In this document: in pieces, positions 44,696-52,759 of the stretch
How the letters are laid out: the number at the start of each line of letters is the position of its first letter
Numbering within the stretch: position 1 is the stretch's first letter
Origin: Acidobacteriaceae bacterium
GTDB taxonomy: Bacteria > Acidobacteriota > Terriglobia > Terriglobales > Acidobacteriaceae
DNA length: 64,000 bases
Assembly (NCBI GenBank): GCA_035944135.1
Contig: DASZBM010000001.1
Coordinates: 558,001-622,000 of the forward strand
Direction of reading: 5' to 3'
Notes under the pieces: generated by a model
The model's input: the letters and a program-made list of their open reading frames with translations, nothing else
Database searches by the model: none
What the model was told of the DNA's origin: nothing
Made by a program: the position numbers and the translations under genes

Positions 44696-47600
44696 CTAGT
44701 CGCGGTCGTCCAACCCATCCTTGGCAGGAGTCACCCGCTTCGTCGACGTAGCGCTCTCCGCAGCCACTTCGTCCACCGCAACCGCGCCGCCCGAACCACC
44801 ATTCTTCGCCTTCACAGGCTCGGCCGAAGCTCCTCGCAACAACTTCTCCAGCTCGAACCCCGCCGCCTTGCCCTTTGCCGTCAACACTCCAAGACGACCT
44901 TCCAGGCTCTGCAGCTCTTCTTCCGGCGCTGCGCTCTCGGCGACTTTCAGCAGCACGGGCAGCGCCATCCATGCCAGAAGTTCGTCCGTCGCCTCCTGGT
45001 TGAAGTACGTCTTCCCGCCCGATTCATTCACCCCGGCCAGCCAGCGAACATCAGGCTCATTCCAGAAGCGTCGCGAGAACGCCACTGTTTCAAGCGGCTG
45101 ATCGCCATATGCGAGCAACACACGCACGCGCGCCGCCGCCCGCCACACATCCTCGCCTTCCAATCCACTGGTCGAGAAAATCGCCCCCAGCGTCTCGCGC
45201 ACCTCAAGCTGATCGAACAACTCCTCCGGCCGTCCTCCACCCGGAAGGCTGCGCAGGAGAGCCCATGCCAGCACAGGAGCCCAGGTGCGCTCCGGCGATG
45301 TTCCCGGCTCCCAGCTTGGCAGCATCATCCGCACATTTCCTGGCCACACCGTCGAGAACTTCCGCTCCAGCAGCGGCAACCTCAACGCCGCTCCGATCAG
45401 CGGAACGATCTCTTCGCGAAACTTCCGCACAAACTCTTCCGCCGGATCGGCGCGCAGAATCTCAGCCGCTCTCCACGCGAACGCATCCACCGAGCCCAGC
45501 CAGTCTCCCAGCCGCAACTGCTCGCGCGCAGAGAGCTGCACACGCGACACACTCTGCTTTACCTCGGCCTGTTTCTTCGCCGGGACAGCGCTTTCCTTCT
45601 GCGGCTCTTCCACTGCGGCCGGCTTCACCTGCGACTCCTTCAACAGGTCACGCCCCAGCTCCGCCAGAACCCGCAGCGCGCCCGGATGCAGCGCATGCTC
45701 CAGCGCTTCATGCAACGGCCGCAACCGCAGCAACGACAGCGCGCGATCCAGGCTGTGCGTTCCCGCTCCCGCCAGCGAATCGCACAGCCGGTCCCATGGA
45801 TGCTCCGCCGTCGAGTGCAGCTCTTGCCAATCCAGCAGCACCGCGTACTGATACCCGCGAAGATCAATCGTCAGCCCCTGCCGATGAATGTCCGTCGCCC
45901 GCCGCAAATACTCCAGCCCTCTCGCATGATCGCGATAGCGAAGGATCAGCGACTCATCCCAGCCAACGTCCAGCCCTTCCGCCAGGCTCCGCTGCCGCAT
46001 CTCTCCCGAACCCTTGTCCATCGATGCTGCAGAGATATGAATCGTTCCATGCGTCGACCCGTAGCTGTTGTTGTAGAGCACAATCGAGCGCTCGCTGCCA
46101 TTCCGGTTCGAGTACGCAAACACGTTCTCATCAACCGTCCCGTAGCCGGTCCAGAAGTCGTACAGCACAAAATTCGCGCTCTCTGCAAAGATCCGCCGCC
46201 GCTTCAGCAGCGGCGCAATCTCATGCATGTGCCGCGCCACGAGCGCCTCATTCGGCCACTCATCCATCTTGGCCTGCTTGTACTCCATTCCGTAGCGCTC
46301 GGTGTAACCCTCCACCTGCCCATGCGCAAACATCGGCAGCCCCGGCAGCGTCGCCATCAGCGTCGCTACGCCGAAGCACTTATCCCCCGTTCCAAACTGG
46401 TCGATCGCCGTCCTCTCGTCCGGGTTCGACATGAAGTTCACGTACCGCTTCAAAATGTCCGGGTCGAACTCGATCGTCTTCTTCAGGTAGCTGCGATACT
46501 TCGCGTTCTCCTCATCGCGCAGCATAATCATGAACGCCGAGTTGTACACGCGATGCATGCCCAGCGTGCGCACAAAGTATCCCTCGAGCATCCAGAACGC
46601 CTCCGCCAGCAGCAGCGTCCCCGGAACCTCCGCAGCCACGCGGTCCACCACCTCGCGCCAGAACTCGTGCGGCATCAGCGCATCAAATTCTTCCTGGCTC
46701 ATCGCGTTCTCAGCGCGTGACGGAATGGACCCTCCCGCCCCCGGCAGCGGGAACCACAATCGCTGCACATGCCGCTTGGCCAGCACCATCGCCGCATCGA
46801 AACGAATAATCGGAAACAGCCGCGCCACGTGCAGGATGGCTTGAATCACCTGCTCCCGCACAAACGCCTTCGAGTAATCGATCTGCGCCGTATCGTTCCA
46901 CGCAAACGTCGTCCCATCGTTGCCGTGGTAAACGTACCGCGTCGTCCCATCATGATGATGCCGCAGCCGAAACACCACCGCCGCATCCGACTGATCGTAG
47001 TAATGGTCCTCGATCTTAATCTCGACCCGCGAATCCGTTGACAGGTCCGGCCCATTGAAGCTGTAGCTTGGAAACGGGCTCTCCCACCGGTACAAAAACC
47101 AGTCCGGATGCTCGATCACCCAATCCGAATCGATGCCCATGTGGTTCGGCACCATGTCGCTCGCCAGCCGCACCCCATACCGCGCCGCGCGATTCCGCAA
47201 ATTCTCGTACGCGTAGTTCCCGCCCAGATCTTCCGCGATGTCATACCGCTTCAGCGAGTACGCGCTCGCCACCGCATCATGATGTCCGCGCAGCCGCTTG
47301 ATCGTCCGCGACGCCACGCTGCGCTCCCACAACCCAATCAGCCACAGCGCCGTCATTCCTCGATCGGCCATGATCTGCAGCTCTTCATCCGGAATATGAT
47401 CCAGGCGATGAATGTGCCGCCCGTACTTCTTCGATAGCTGTTCGAGCCACACATACGTGCTCTTCGCAACCATCACCACGTTCGGCATCCACGCCTGGTC
47501 CGCCGAAAACGCCTCGTACTCGTTCAGCGGCGCCTGGTAGTCCGTCGCATATCGCCGCCTGCGCTTGCCCTCGGCGTCGATGTACCACTGGTCCTCAAAT

Positions 47601-48457
47601 CCGATGTACTCATCCCCGACAAATCCTTCGCCGCCACGCCCCGGGGCTCCATGCCTGTGCCAGTCCGGCCCCGGCGGATGAAACAACATCCAGATCGCGA
47701 GCTCTTCCTCACGCACCGTGTCGATCGCCAGCAGCAGCTTCTTCAGGTCCGCGTCGAGATACGGCGTCCAGTGTGCGCGAATGAAATCCAGCTGCCCCGT
47801 CAGCGACTCCGGCGACGCCTTCATCGGCGCCTGCAGCGCATCCAGCAGACTCCCAACCTCCGGCGCCAGCTTCGGCCGTGTCTTGAAATACTCCGGCAGC
47901 GTCTCCGTCGCCTTGGCATAAACCGTCTTCTCACGCAGCGGCGCATCCGAGTACAGCTCACGAAAAGCCTTGAACGCCGGATTGATGTTCGCCAGCCACA
48001 ACAGCAGCAGCTCCTCGACAGCCGCCTCGCGATTCGGCATCCCTTCCGTGGCCTTCGTCAGCCACTCCGCCGCGCTCAGCTTGCCGCTGTAAATCGCAGT
48101 GTTCGGAAATTTCTCCGTAAACGTCTGCAGCAGCTTCTCCACCTGCTCCGGGCTCGCATGCTGCGTCAGCCATTGAACGGCCGCGCTCAGCACCTCCGGG
48201 TCCTTCTCCTTGCGGAACCGCGCAATCAGCGCGTGGTTCAGCTCGTCGATCATCCCCATCGCATACAGCGCGCCCGCATGAATCGTCCGCTCCGGGTCAA
48301 GCTTCCCGCCCGCCTCGGCCTCCCGCACTTTGTTCAGAGCCTGCGCCATCTTCCGCGCCGCCGCCACATTGGCAAACACGACGTTCCCGGTGTAGCTGAA
48401 CAGCACCTCGTCCAGCTCGAGCCGGTCGCGGATCTCGCGGCTGATGTGAAATTCCAT
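44696..48457 (-). CDS. Large GH13 (alpha-amylase-fold) protein with helical N- and C-terminal regions
   Basis: 1253 aa from the ATG at 48457; no signal peptide, so cytoplasmic. Residues ~1-260 are helical and unlike any GH13 domain I recognise. The TIM barrel follows: region I DMVPNHMG near residue 436, region II IIRFDAAM near 552 (nucleophile Asp), region III LLLAEAFW near 616 (acid/base Glu). Region IV, normally xxNHD, reads SNPDERTA near 679: the Asp is kept, the His is Pro. After ~885 comes another helical region with a Pro/Lys/Glu-rich linker near 950 and a basic tail. Likely an alpha-glucan-acting hydrolase or transferase; specificity unclear. It ends 195 bp before the ABC exporter. Confidence 0.8.
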   Translation of the reverse strand: MEFHISREIRDRLELDEVLFSYTGNVVFANVAAARKMAQALNKVREAEAGGKLDPERTIHAGALYAMGMIDELNHALIARFRKEKDPEVLSAAVQWLTQHASPEQVEKLLQTFTEKFPNTAIYSGKLSAAEWLTKATEGMPNREAAVEELLLLWLANINPAFKAFRELYSDAPLREKTVYAKATETLPEYFKTRPKLAPEVGSLLDALQAPMKASPESLTGQLDFIRAHWTPYLDADLKKLLLAIDTVREEELAIWMLFHPPGPDWHRHGAPGRGGEGFVGDEYIGFEDQWYIDAEGKRRRRYATDYQAPLNEYEAFSADQAWMPNVVMVAKSTYVWLEQLSKKYGRHIHRLDHIPDEELQIMADRGMTALWLIGLWERSVASRTIKRLRGHHDAVASAYSLKRYDIAEDLGGNYAYENLRNRAARYGVRLASDMVPNHMGIDSDWVIEHPDWFLYRWESPFPSYSFNGPDLSTDSRVEIKIEDHYYDQSDAAVVFRLRHHHDGTTRYVYHGNDGTTFAWNDTAQIDYSKAFVREQVIQAILHVARLFPIIRFDAAMVLAKRHVQRLWFPLPGAGGSIPSRAENAMSQEEFDALMPHEFWREVVDRVAAEVPGTLLLAEAFWMLEGYFVRTLGMHRVYNSAFMIMLRDEENAKYRSYLKKTIEFDPDILKRYVNFMSNPDERTAIDQFGTGDKCFGVATLMATLPGLPMFAHGQVEGYTERYGMEYKQAKMDEWPNEALVARHMHEIAPLLKRRRIFAESANFVLYDFWTGYGTVDENVFAYSNRNGSERSIVLYNNSYGSTHGTIHISAASMDKGSGEMRQRSLAEGLDVGWDESLILRYRDHARGLEYLRRATDIHRQGLTIDLRGYQYAVLLDWQELHSTAEHPWDRLCDSLAGAGTHSLDRALSLLRLRPLHEALEHALHPGALRVLAELGRDLLKESQVKPAAVEEPQKESAVPAKKQAEVKQSVSRVQLSAREQLRLGDWLGSVDAFAWRAAEILRADPAEEFVRKFREEIVPLIGAALRLPLLERKFSTVWPGNVRMMLPSWEPGTSPERTWAPVLAWALLRSLPGGGRPEELFDQLEVRETLGAIFSTSGLEGEDVWRAAARVRVLLAYGDQPLETVAFSRRFWNEPDVRWLAGVNESGGKTYFNQEATDELLAWMALPVLLKVAESAAPEEELQSLEGRLGVLTAKGKAAGFELEKLLRGASAEPVKAKNGGSGGAVAVDEVAAESATSTKRVTPAKDGLDDRD

Positions 48458-48617
48458 GCAGAAGACTCTTTTTGTGGAGACGAAAAACGCACCAGTGCGC
48501 AACCGTGCGGCACTGAACTCTAAATCCTGTGAAGCAGACTCAGCCCGATTAGATGCCTTGCCGTTCAGTACTACACGCCTCTGGCGAACGCGCTACAAAC
48601 TTAAGCGACTGTTCTTA

Positions 48618-48709
48618 GGGTGCCCCATTCGTCGGCAGCTTCATGGCCGATGAGTGGGCTTCCGAATGCGGGTGCCCCATTCATCGGCGGCTACTTCGCC
48701 GATGAATGG
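48618..48709. repeat. Pair of REP-like palindromes
   Basis: Two copies each begin GGGTGCCCC and carry an inverted repeat. The second (48677-48709) has perfect 13-bp arms CCATTCATCGGCG / CGCCGATGAATGG around a 7-nt loop; the first (48625-48657) has 12-bp arms with two positions that pair only as G-U. They lie in the 278-bp divergent-free gap between the receiver-protein stop and the GH13-type start. The rest of the gap shows no gene. Confidence 0.7.
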
Positions 48710-48735
48710 TTGAATGCCCCGGAACGCAGAAGAGC

Positions 48736-49284
48736 CTAACTCTTTTTGCGCCCTGCCAGCTTCTTCGTCGGCGTGCGTTTCGCCGGCTTTTTACTGGCGC
48801 CGCTCTTCTTCGCCGCAGCCTTCTTCGCTTCGGATTTCTTGGCCACAGCCTTTTTCGCCCCAGCCTTGCCATCGCCAGCGGGAGCCGCCGCTGCCTCGGA
48901 GATCTTCGCCAGCTTCGCCGCATGGCTCTCCAGGAGCTTCTCCAGTTGCCGGATCAGCACCGGCGTCTGCATCGGTTTCACCAGCATCCGGTCCGCGCCC
49001 ATCTCCATCCAGTCGTCCTGCTCCACCGGGAATGCCGTCAGCAACGCCACCGCCGGATGGTACGGCGCGGTCCGCGCAGCCTGGATCACCTCGCGGCCGG
49101 CTGCATCCGACTCCATCCGCATGTCCGTGATCACCATCTGGTACTCGCGCGTCCGGATCTTCGTCCGCCCGTCGTGCGCGGAGGTCGCCGTATCCACTTC
49201 GAAACCCGATATTTCGAGCACCGCCTTCATCGTCAGCAGCACAGCCACTTCGTCATCCACCAGCAACACACGGCGTTTCGCCAA
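48736..49284 (-). CDS. Single-domain response regulator with histone H1-like lysine/alanine tail
   Basis: 182 aa. Residues 1-120 are a CheY-like receiver: acidic pair VDDE (9-12), phospho-acceptor Asp in VITDMRM (~53), Thr in LLTAF (~82) and Lys in MLVKPM (~103). From ~residue 125 the protein has no output domain but a low-complexity tail of Ala-Lys-Lys and Lys-Pro-Ala-Lys units ending RTPTKKLAGRKKS, like the C-terminus of histone H1 or bacterial H1-like proteins. Such tails bind DNA nonspecifically. No histidine kinase is nearby. GGAGG lies upstream of the start. Confidence 0.82.
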   Translation of the reverse strand: MAKRRVLLVDDEVAVLLTMKAVLEISGFEVDTATSAHDGRTKIRTREYQMVITDMRMESDAAGREVIQAARTAPYHPAVALLTAFPVEQDDWMEMGADRMLVKPMQTPVLIRQLEKLLESHAAKLAKISEAAAAPAGDGKAGAKKAVAKKSEAKKAAAKKSGASKKPAKRTPTKKLAGRKKS

Positions 49285-49532
49285 GTCAATCCTCCTCGGG
49301 TCCCCGGTCAGCTTGCTGGGTCATCCCATGCTGTACTGCAGTCCGCAGCCGCACTTCTTCAGCACTCAAATCCAGGGTGCCTGTATCCGCCCCATATTCT
49401 CAGCTTCGCCAGACGCACGCAAGCGCAAGGCCTCACAGCTCCCTGACTTGCACCGCCCGCGGCAGGCTGCCTGCCTCATTCAACTCTCGCCGATTTGCGG
49501 TCACGAATCTTTGGAACTGGTGGTTTCATCCG

Positions 49533-49642
49533 ATGCGAAGGAGTTACATTCCTTTTACATCGCATCTCATGAGAGGGTGAGGTTGGATGCTACACTTAAA
49601 CCCTCCCAGGACCCACGCGCCAGCTCTCGAAGGCGCATCCAA
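49533..49642 (+). promoter_or_regulatory. Inverted repeats in the region upstream of infC
   Basis: GATGCGA (49533-49539) and TCGCATC (49561-49567) enclose a second pair AAGGA/TCCTT (49539-49543, 49551-49555), forming a two-layer hairpin. A longer-range perfect pair TTGGATGC (49584-49591) and GCATCCAA (49635-49642) follows, ending 45 nt before the infC start. A TGCTACACT element at 49589-49597 could be an extended -10. The 402-bp gap 49285-49686 otherwise holds no recognisable gene. Confidence 0.4.
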
Positions 49643-49686
49643 CACCAATACAAAAGCCGCCTAGCCGGCGCGCTGGAGAACGCACT

Positions 49687-50292
49687 ATCCCGCCACTCGA
49701 TAAACGCTCGCAGAAGTCCTTCATTCGCACCAACGACCGTATCCGCGCCCGCGAAATTCGCGTTATCGATGAGAACGGCGAACAGCTCGGTGTTATGGCG
49801 CCGTTTGACGCGCTCAAGATCGCTCGCGAGCGCTCCCTGGACCTCGTCGAGATCTCCCCCAACGCGACCCCTCCTGTCTGCAAGATCCAGGATTACGGAA
49901 AGTTCCTCTACGAGAAGGACAAGAGTGACCGCGCCGCCCGCAAGAAGCAGAAGGTCATCGTCATCAAGGAAGTCAAGTTCTCCGTCACCGTCGACGAGCA
50001 CGACTACCAGACAAAGAAGAACCAGGCCGTGCGCTTCCTCTCGGACGGCGACAAGGTCAAGGCAAGCCTCCGCTTCAAAGGTCGCCAGATGTCGCATCGC
50101 GACCTTGGCTACAAGATCATCAACCGCCTCATCGGCGACATAGGCGAAGCCGGCATTGTTGAGTTCATGCCCCGCATGGAAGGCACCACGCTCCACGCCA
50201 TCCTCGCTCCGTCCAAGAAGGCGGAAGCCCAGCCGAAGCCGAAGCCCGCCGCTCCGCAGCCCCCGGCTGCCGCTTCCGGCGCAACGGCATAA
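49687..50292 (+). CDS. infC: Translation initiation factor IF-3 with apparent AUC start codon
   Basis: 201 aa if started at ATC 49687. The conserved N-terminal domain (NDRIRAREIRVIDENGEQLGVM) begins about 15 residues after this codon, well upstream of the first in-frame ATG (49795), which would delete it. No ATG, GTG or TTG occurs in frame before the domain, but GGAG (49675-49678) lies 8 nt before the ATC, perfect Shine-Dalgarno spacing. E. coli infC starts with AUU for autoregulation, because IF-3 rejects non-canonical starts. The C-terminal domain (VKFSVTVDEHDYQTKKNQ, RFKGRQMSHRDLG) is intact, with an extra Pro/Lys/Ala tail. It has its own terminator; rpmI and rplT do not follow. Confidence 0.88.
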   Translation: MPPLDKRSQKSFIRTNDRIRAREIRVIDENGEQLGVMAPFDALKIARERSLDLVEISPNATPPVCKIQDYGKFLYEKDKSDRAARKKQKVIVIKEVKFSVTVDEHDYQTKKNQAVRFLSDGDKVKASLRFKGRQMSHRDLGYKIINRLIGDIGEAGIVEFMPRMEGTTLHAILAPSKKAEAQPKPKPAAPQPPAAASGATA

Positions 50293-50320
50293 ACGCCCGC
50301 AGCGGCCTTGGAACCTGAAG

Positions 50321-50347
50321 AAAAGCCGCGCTCCGCGCGGCTTTTCG
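50321..50347 (+). terminator. Intrinsic terminator of infC
   Basis: AAAAGCCGCGC (50321-50331) and GCGCGGCTTTT (50335-50345) form a perfect 11-bp stem with a 3-nt loop; the 3' arm itself ends in four T. It lies 28 bp after the infC stop, so infC is transcribed alone. Confidence 0.88.
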
Positions 50348-50520
50348 CCCCTTAATGAGACCGTGGGGCGGTGAGAAAAAAAGTGCCCCCCACCCGCTAA
50401 CTCGCGTGAATCGAAGAGTTTAGCCGTAAGTAACTGAATCCAGATACTTTGCCAAAAAGTCCAAGGGTAAACCACCTCTTTTGAAGACTTTGCGCAAAAG
50501 CGGGGGGGAGGGGGGCAGGT
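50348..50520. other. Gene-free spacer with G-runs and possible dispersed repeat
   Basis: The spacer contains GTGCCCCCCACCC early on and a long guanine-rich tract at 50501-50520 (runs of seven and six G), bracketing AT-richer sequence with CTAACTCG, ACTTTGCC and similar words. Its style resembles a noncoding repeat family often seen between genes in Terriglobia, but this is recalled, not checked. No ORF or RNA gene is recognised. Confidence 0.35.
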
Positions 50521-51963
50521 CTACCCCCAATCATCCAGCGCCGCTATCGCTGCATTGAACCCGCACATCCCATGTACGCCACCGCCTGGTGGCGTCGACG
50601 CGCTACAGAGATAAATTCTCCGGCTCGACGTCCGATACGCCTTCAGCGTGGGCCTGGCTAGAATCTGCGCGAACGTCATTGCGCCGCCCGAAATATCCCC
50701 CGCCCGCAGATTCGGATTCATTCGCTCCAGCGCCGTCGCATTCCATGTTCTCCGCGCCAGGACACAATCCCGAAATCCTGGCGCAAACCGCTCCAATTGC
50801 GCCTCGATCACCGCCGTCCGGTCCTCATCCGACCAGCTCGGAACGTGACAGTAGGCCCACGCCGTATGCTGCGCTCTGCCCTCTTCACAGGCCGGCGCCC
50901 GCGATGGATCGAACAAGCTCGGCTGCACGACCAGCACAAACGGCCTGTCGTTGTGCCGCCCATTGAACGCATCGTCTTCCGACGCCACGATCTCCTCGAG
51001 CGATCCTCCCAGGTGCACCGTTCCGGCTCTCCAGCACTCGATCGCACTCCACGGAATTGGCTCGCTCAGCGCATAGTCGATCTTGAAAACACCCGGTCCG
51101 CGCTTAAAGTGCCGCAGCTTCGCACGATAACCCGGTGACAGCGCCTCACCCGCAATCGCATCCAGCGCGGCGACTGAGGTATCGAACAGCGTCACATCCG
51201 CCGAGCTCACCCGTCGCAACTCCTCAAGGCTGTTCACCTCAAAGTCGACGATGATCCTTCCACCCAGCGACCGCAGATAAGCGGCCAGCGCACCTGTGAT
51301 CGACTGCGCTCCGCCCGCAGCGACTGGCCACCCGGTCGTATGGCCCGCCGTTCCCAGCACCATACCGGTCGCCGCACTCGCCAGTTCTGTCAGCGGAATT
51401 ACCGCATGAGCCGCGAGCCCGCCAAACAGCGCTCGTGCCCGCTCTCCACTGAAGGCCGACCGAGCCAGCCACCGAGCCGGCAAGCCTGCAACAACCCCAA
51501 ACATTGCTAGCGTCGCCGGATGCCGCGGCGCTCCAGCCAGCGGCTCCATGAACGCCTCAACCAGCCGGGGCCAGTCACGCACCGACGGCCCGAAGAGATT
51601 CCGCCAGGCTCTTGCATCGTGCTGCCCAAACTGCGCGGCTGTCTCATCCAGACCGTGCTCCAGCATTACGGCGGTCCCATCATCCAGCGGATGCGCGAGC
51701 GGCGCGGGCGGCTCGATCCACTCCAATCCAAAATCCTCAAGCGGAAGCGACTGGAACAAGGGCGAGGCTACGCCCATCGGGAAGCAGGACGACCCCACAT
51801 CGTTGCGAAACCCCGGTAGTGTCAGCTCCGCGGTCGAGCACGCTCCGCCAATGCTCTCGTTGCGCTCAAAGACAGTCACCGCAACGCCGGACAGCGCCAG
51901 CGTTACGGCAGCCGCCAGCCCATTCGGCCCCGACCCTACAATGTTCGCAGTTCTCATTGGCAT
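50521..51963 (-). CDS. FAD-dependent phytoene desaturase-like oxidoreductase
   Basis: 480 aa from the ATG at 51963 (a second ATG two codons later is possible). The dinucleotide-binding motif IVGSGPNGLAAAV near the N-terminus and the ERNESIGGACSTAELTLPGFRNDVGSS segment match the CrtI/amine-oxidase superfamily. The C-terminal FAD-contacting motif is IYLCSASTPPGGGVHGMCGFNAA. Such proteins are annotated as phytoene dehydrogenase-related or carotenoid isomerase-like; no other carotenoid gene (crtB, crtE) lies in the window, so the substrate is open. No Shine-Dalgarno is evident. Confidence 0.85.
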   Translation of the reverse strand: MPMRTANIVGSGPNGLAAAVTLALSGVAVTVFERNESIGGACSTAELTLPGFRNDVGSSCFPMGVASPLFQSLPLEDFGLEWIEPPAPLAHPLDDGTAVMLEHGLDETAAQFGQHDARAWRNLFGPSVRDWPRLVEAFMEPLAGAPRHPATLAMFGVVAGLPARWLARSAFSGERARALFGGLAAHAVIPLTELASAATGMVLGTAGHTTGWPVAAGGAQSITGALAAYLRSLGGRIIVDFEVNSLEELRRVSSADVTLFDTSVAALDAIAGEALSPGYRAKLRHFKRGPGVFKIDYALSEPIPWSAIECWRAGTVHLGGSLEEIVASEDDAFNGRHNDRPFVLVVQPSLFDPSRAPACEEGRAQHTAWAYCHVPSWSDEDRTAVIEAQLERFAPGFRDCVLARRTWNATALERMNPNLRAGDISGGAMTFAQILARPTLKAYRTSSRRIYLCSASTPPGGGVHGMCGFNAAIAALDDWG

Positions 51964-52029
51964 GGTCGTTGGATGCAACGCGCCGAATCAGACTACTCCG
52001 AAACGAAAAGCGTACCGGCTCGACGCCCG

Positions 52030-52758
52030 TCAGGCCCGGACCACCATCCTGTGGGCCTTCAGGTCCGAAAAAATCGGCAGCATGGTCGGTGCGGCCAGCA
52101 GTGCCGCCAACGGCAGCAGAAGCAGGAATCCCACACGCTGGAACGTCAGCGCACTCAAAATTCCACCTGCAAAAAACAGCAGAACCAGTGTCGACAGTTG
52201 CACCAGTCGCCGGCGATGCGCCAGCACCGGAACGTGCCCTGAGCTGCGATTCCAGTAGATCAGTTTGCCCAGTTCGATGCCAACATCGGTCACCATGCCG
52301 GTCACGTGCGTCGTGCGAATCTCCTTATGCGAGATCTTCGTGATGATCGCGTTCTGCAGGCCCATGCAGAATCCCATCAGCATCAACGTCGCGAACAGAT
52401 GATTAACCCCGGCGAAAGTCGGAATCACCGCCAGCAGCACAGCCTCAAGGAACACGGGGACAGCAAACAGGCTCTCGCGATCACGCCTCCGCTCCCAGTT
52501 CACGAGTACGGCGCAGAAGGCCGCTCCCGCAATGAAGGATGCCAGGATCGCTGCTGGCCGCAGCAGCAGAATCGCGTACCCCTTTGTGCCGGCCTCCGCC
52601 GCGAGCGTCGCCACAATGCCCGACATATGCGACGTAAACTGCCGCAGCCCCAGATATCCGACCACATCCACCGCGCCTGCATTGAAGGCGAGCAGCGCCG
52701 CAAGCTGCCAGTTCGCGGCCTCCGTGCGTTCTCGCGCGGTCATGCGGCGCAGAGGCAT
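52030..52758 (-). CDS. DUF1275 (YoaK-like) membrane protein
   Basis: 242 aa with six hydrophobic segments. LLAFNAGAVDVVGYLGLRQFTSHMSGIVATLA near the N-terminus and MGLQNAIITKISHKEIRTTHVTGMVTDVGIELG near residue 135 are the two hallmark motifs of DUF1275. The role of the family is not established; some members are proposed to affect transport or stress tolerance. The ATG follows the tyrS stop by one base, so the two genes form one transcript. Confidence 0.88.
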   Translation of the reverse strand: MPLRRMTARERTEAANWQLAALLAFNAGAVDVVGYLGLRQFTSHMSGIVATLAAEAGTKGYAILLLRPAAILASFIAGAAFCAVLVNWERRRDRESLFAVPVFLEAVLLAVIPTFAGVNHLFATLMLMGFCMGLQNAIITKISHKEIRTTHVTGMVTDVGIELGKLIYWNRSSGHVPVLAHRRRLVQLSTLVLLFFAGGILSALTFQRVGFLLLLPLAALLAAPTMLPIFSDLKAHRMVVRA

Positions 52759-52759
52759 G

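Noticed and set aside
44321-46720. 799-codon open frame on the plus strand
   Set aside because: Antisense to the GH13-type gene, Arg/His/Gln/Leu-rich with no domain; a by-product of high third-position GC.
48746-50143. 465-codon plus-strand frame spanning receiver gene and infC
   Set aside because: It crosses two well-supported genes in other frames and a noncoding gap; composition is Ser/Arg/Pro-rich with no recognisable domain.
49795-50292. ATG at 49795 as the infC start
   Set aside because: It would remove the conserved IF-3 N-terminal segment; the ATC at 49687 with a well-placed Shine-Dalgarno explains the full protein.
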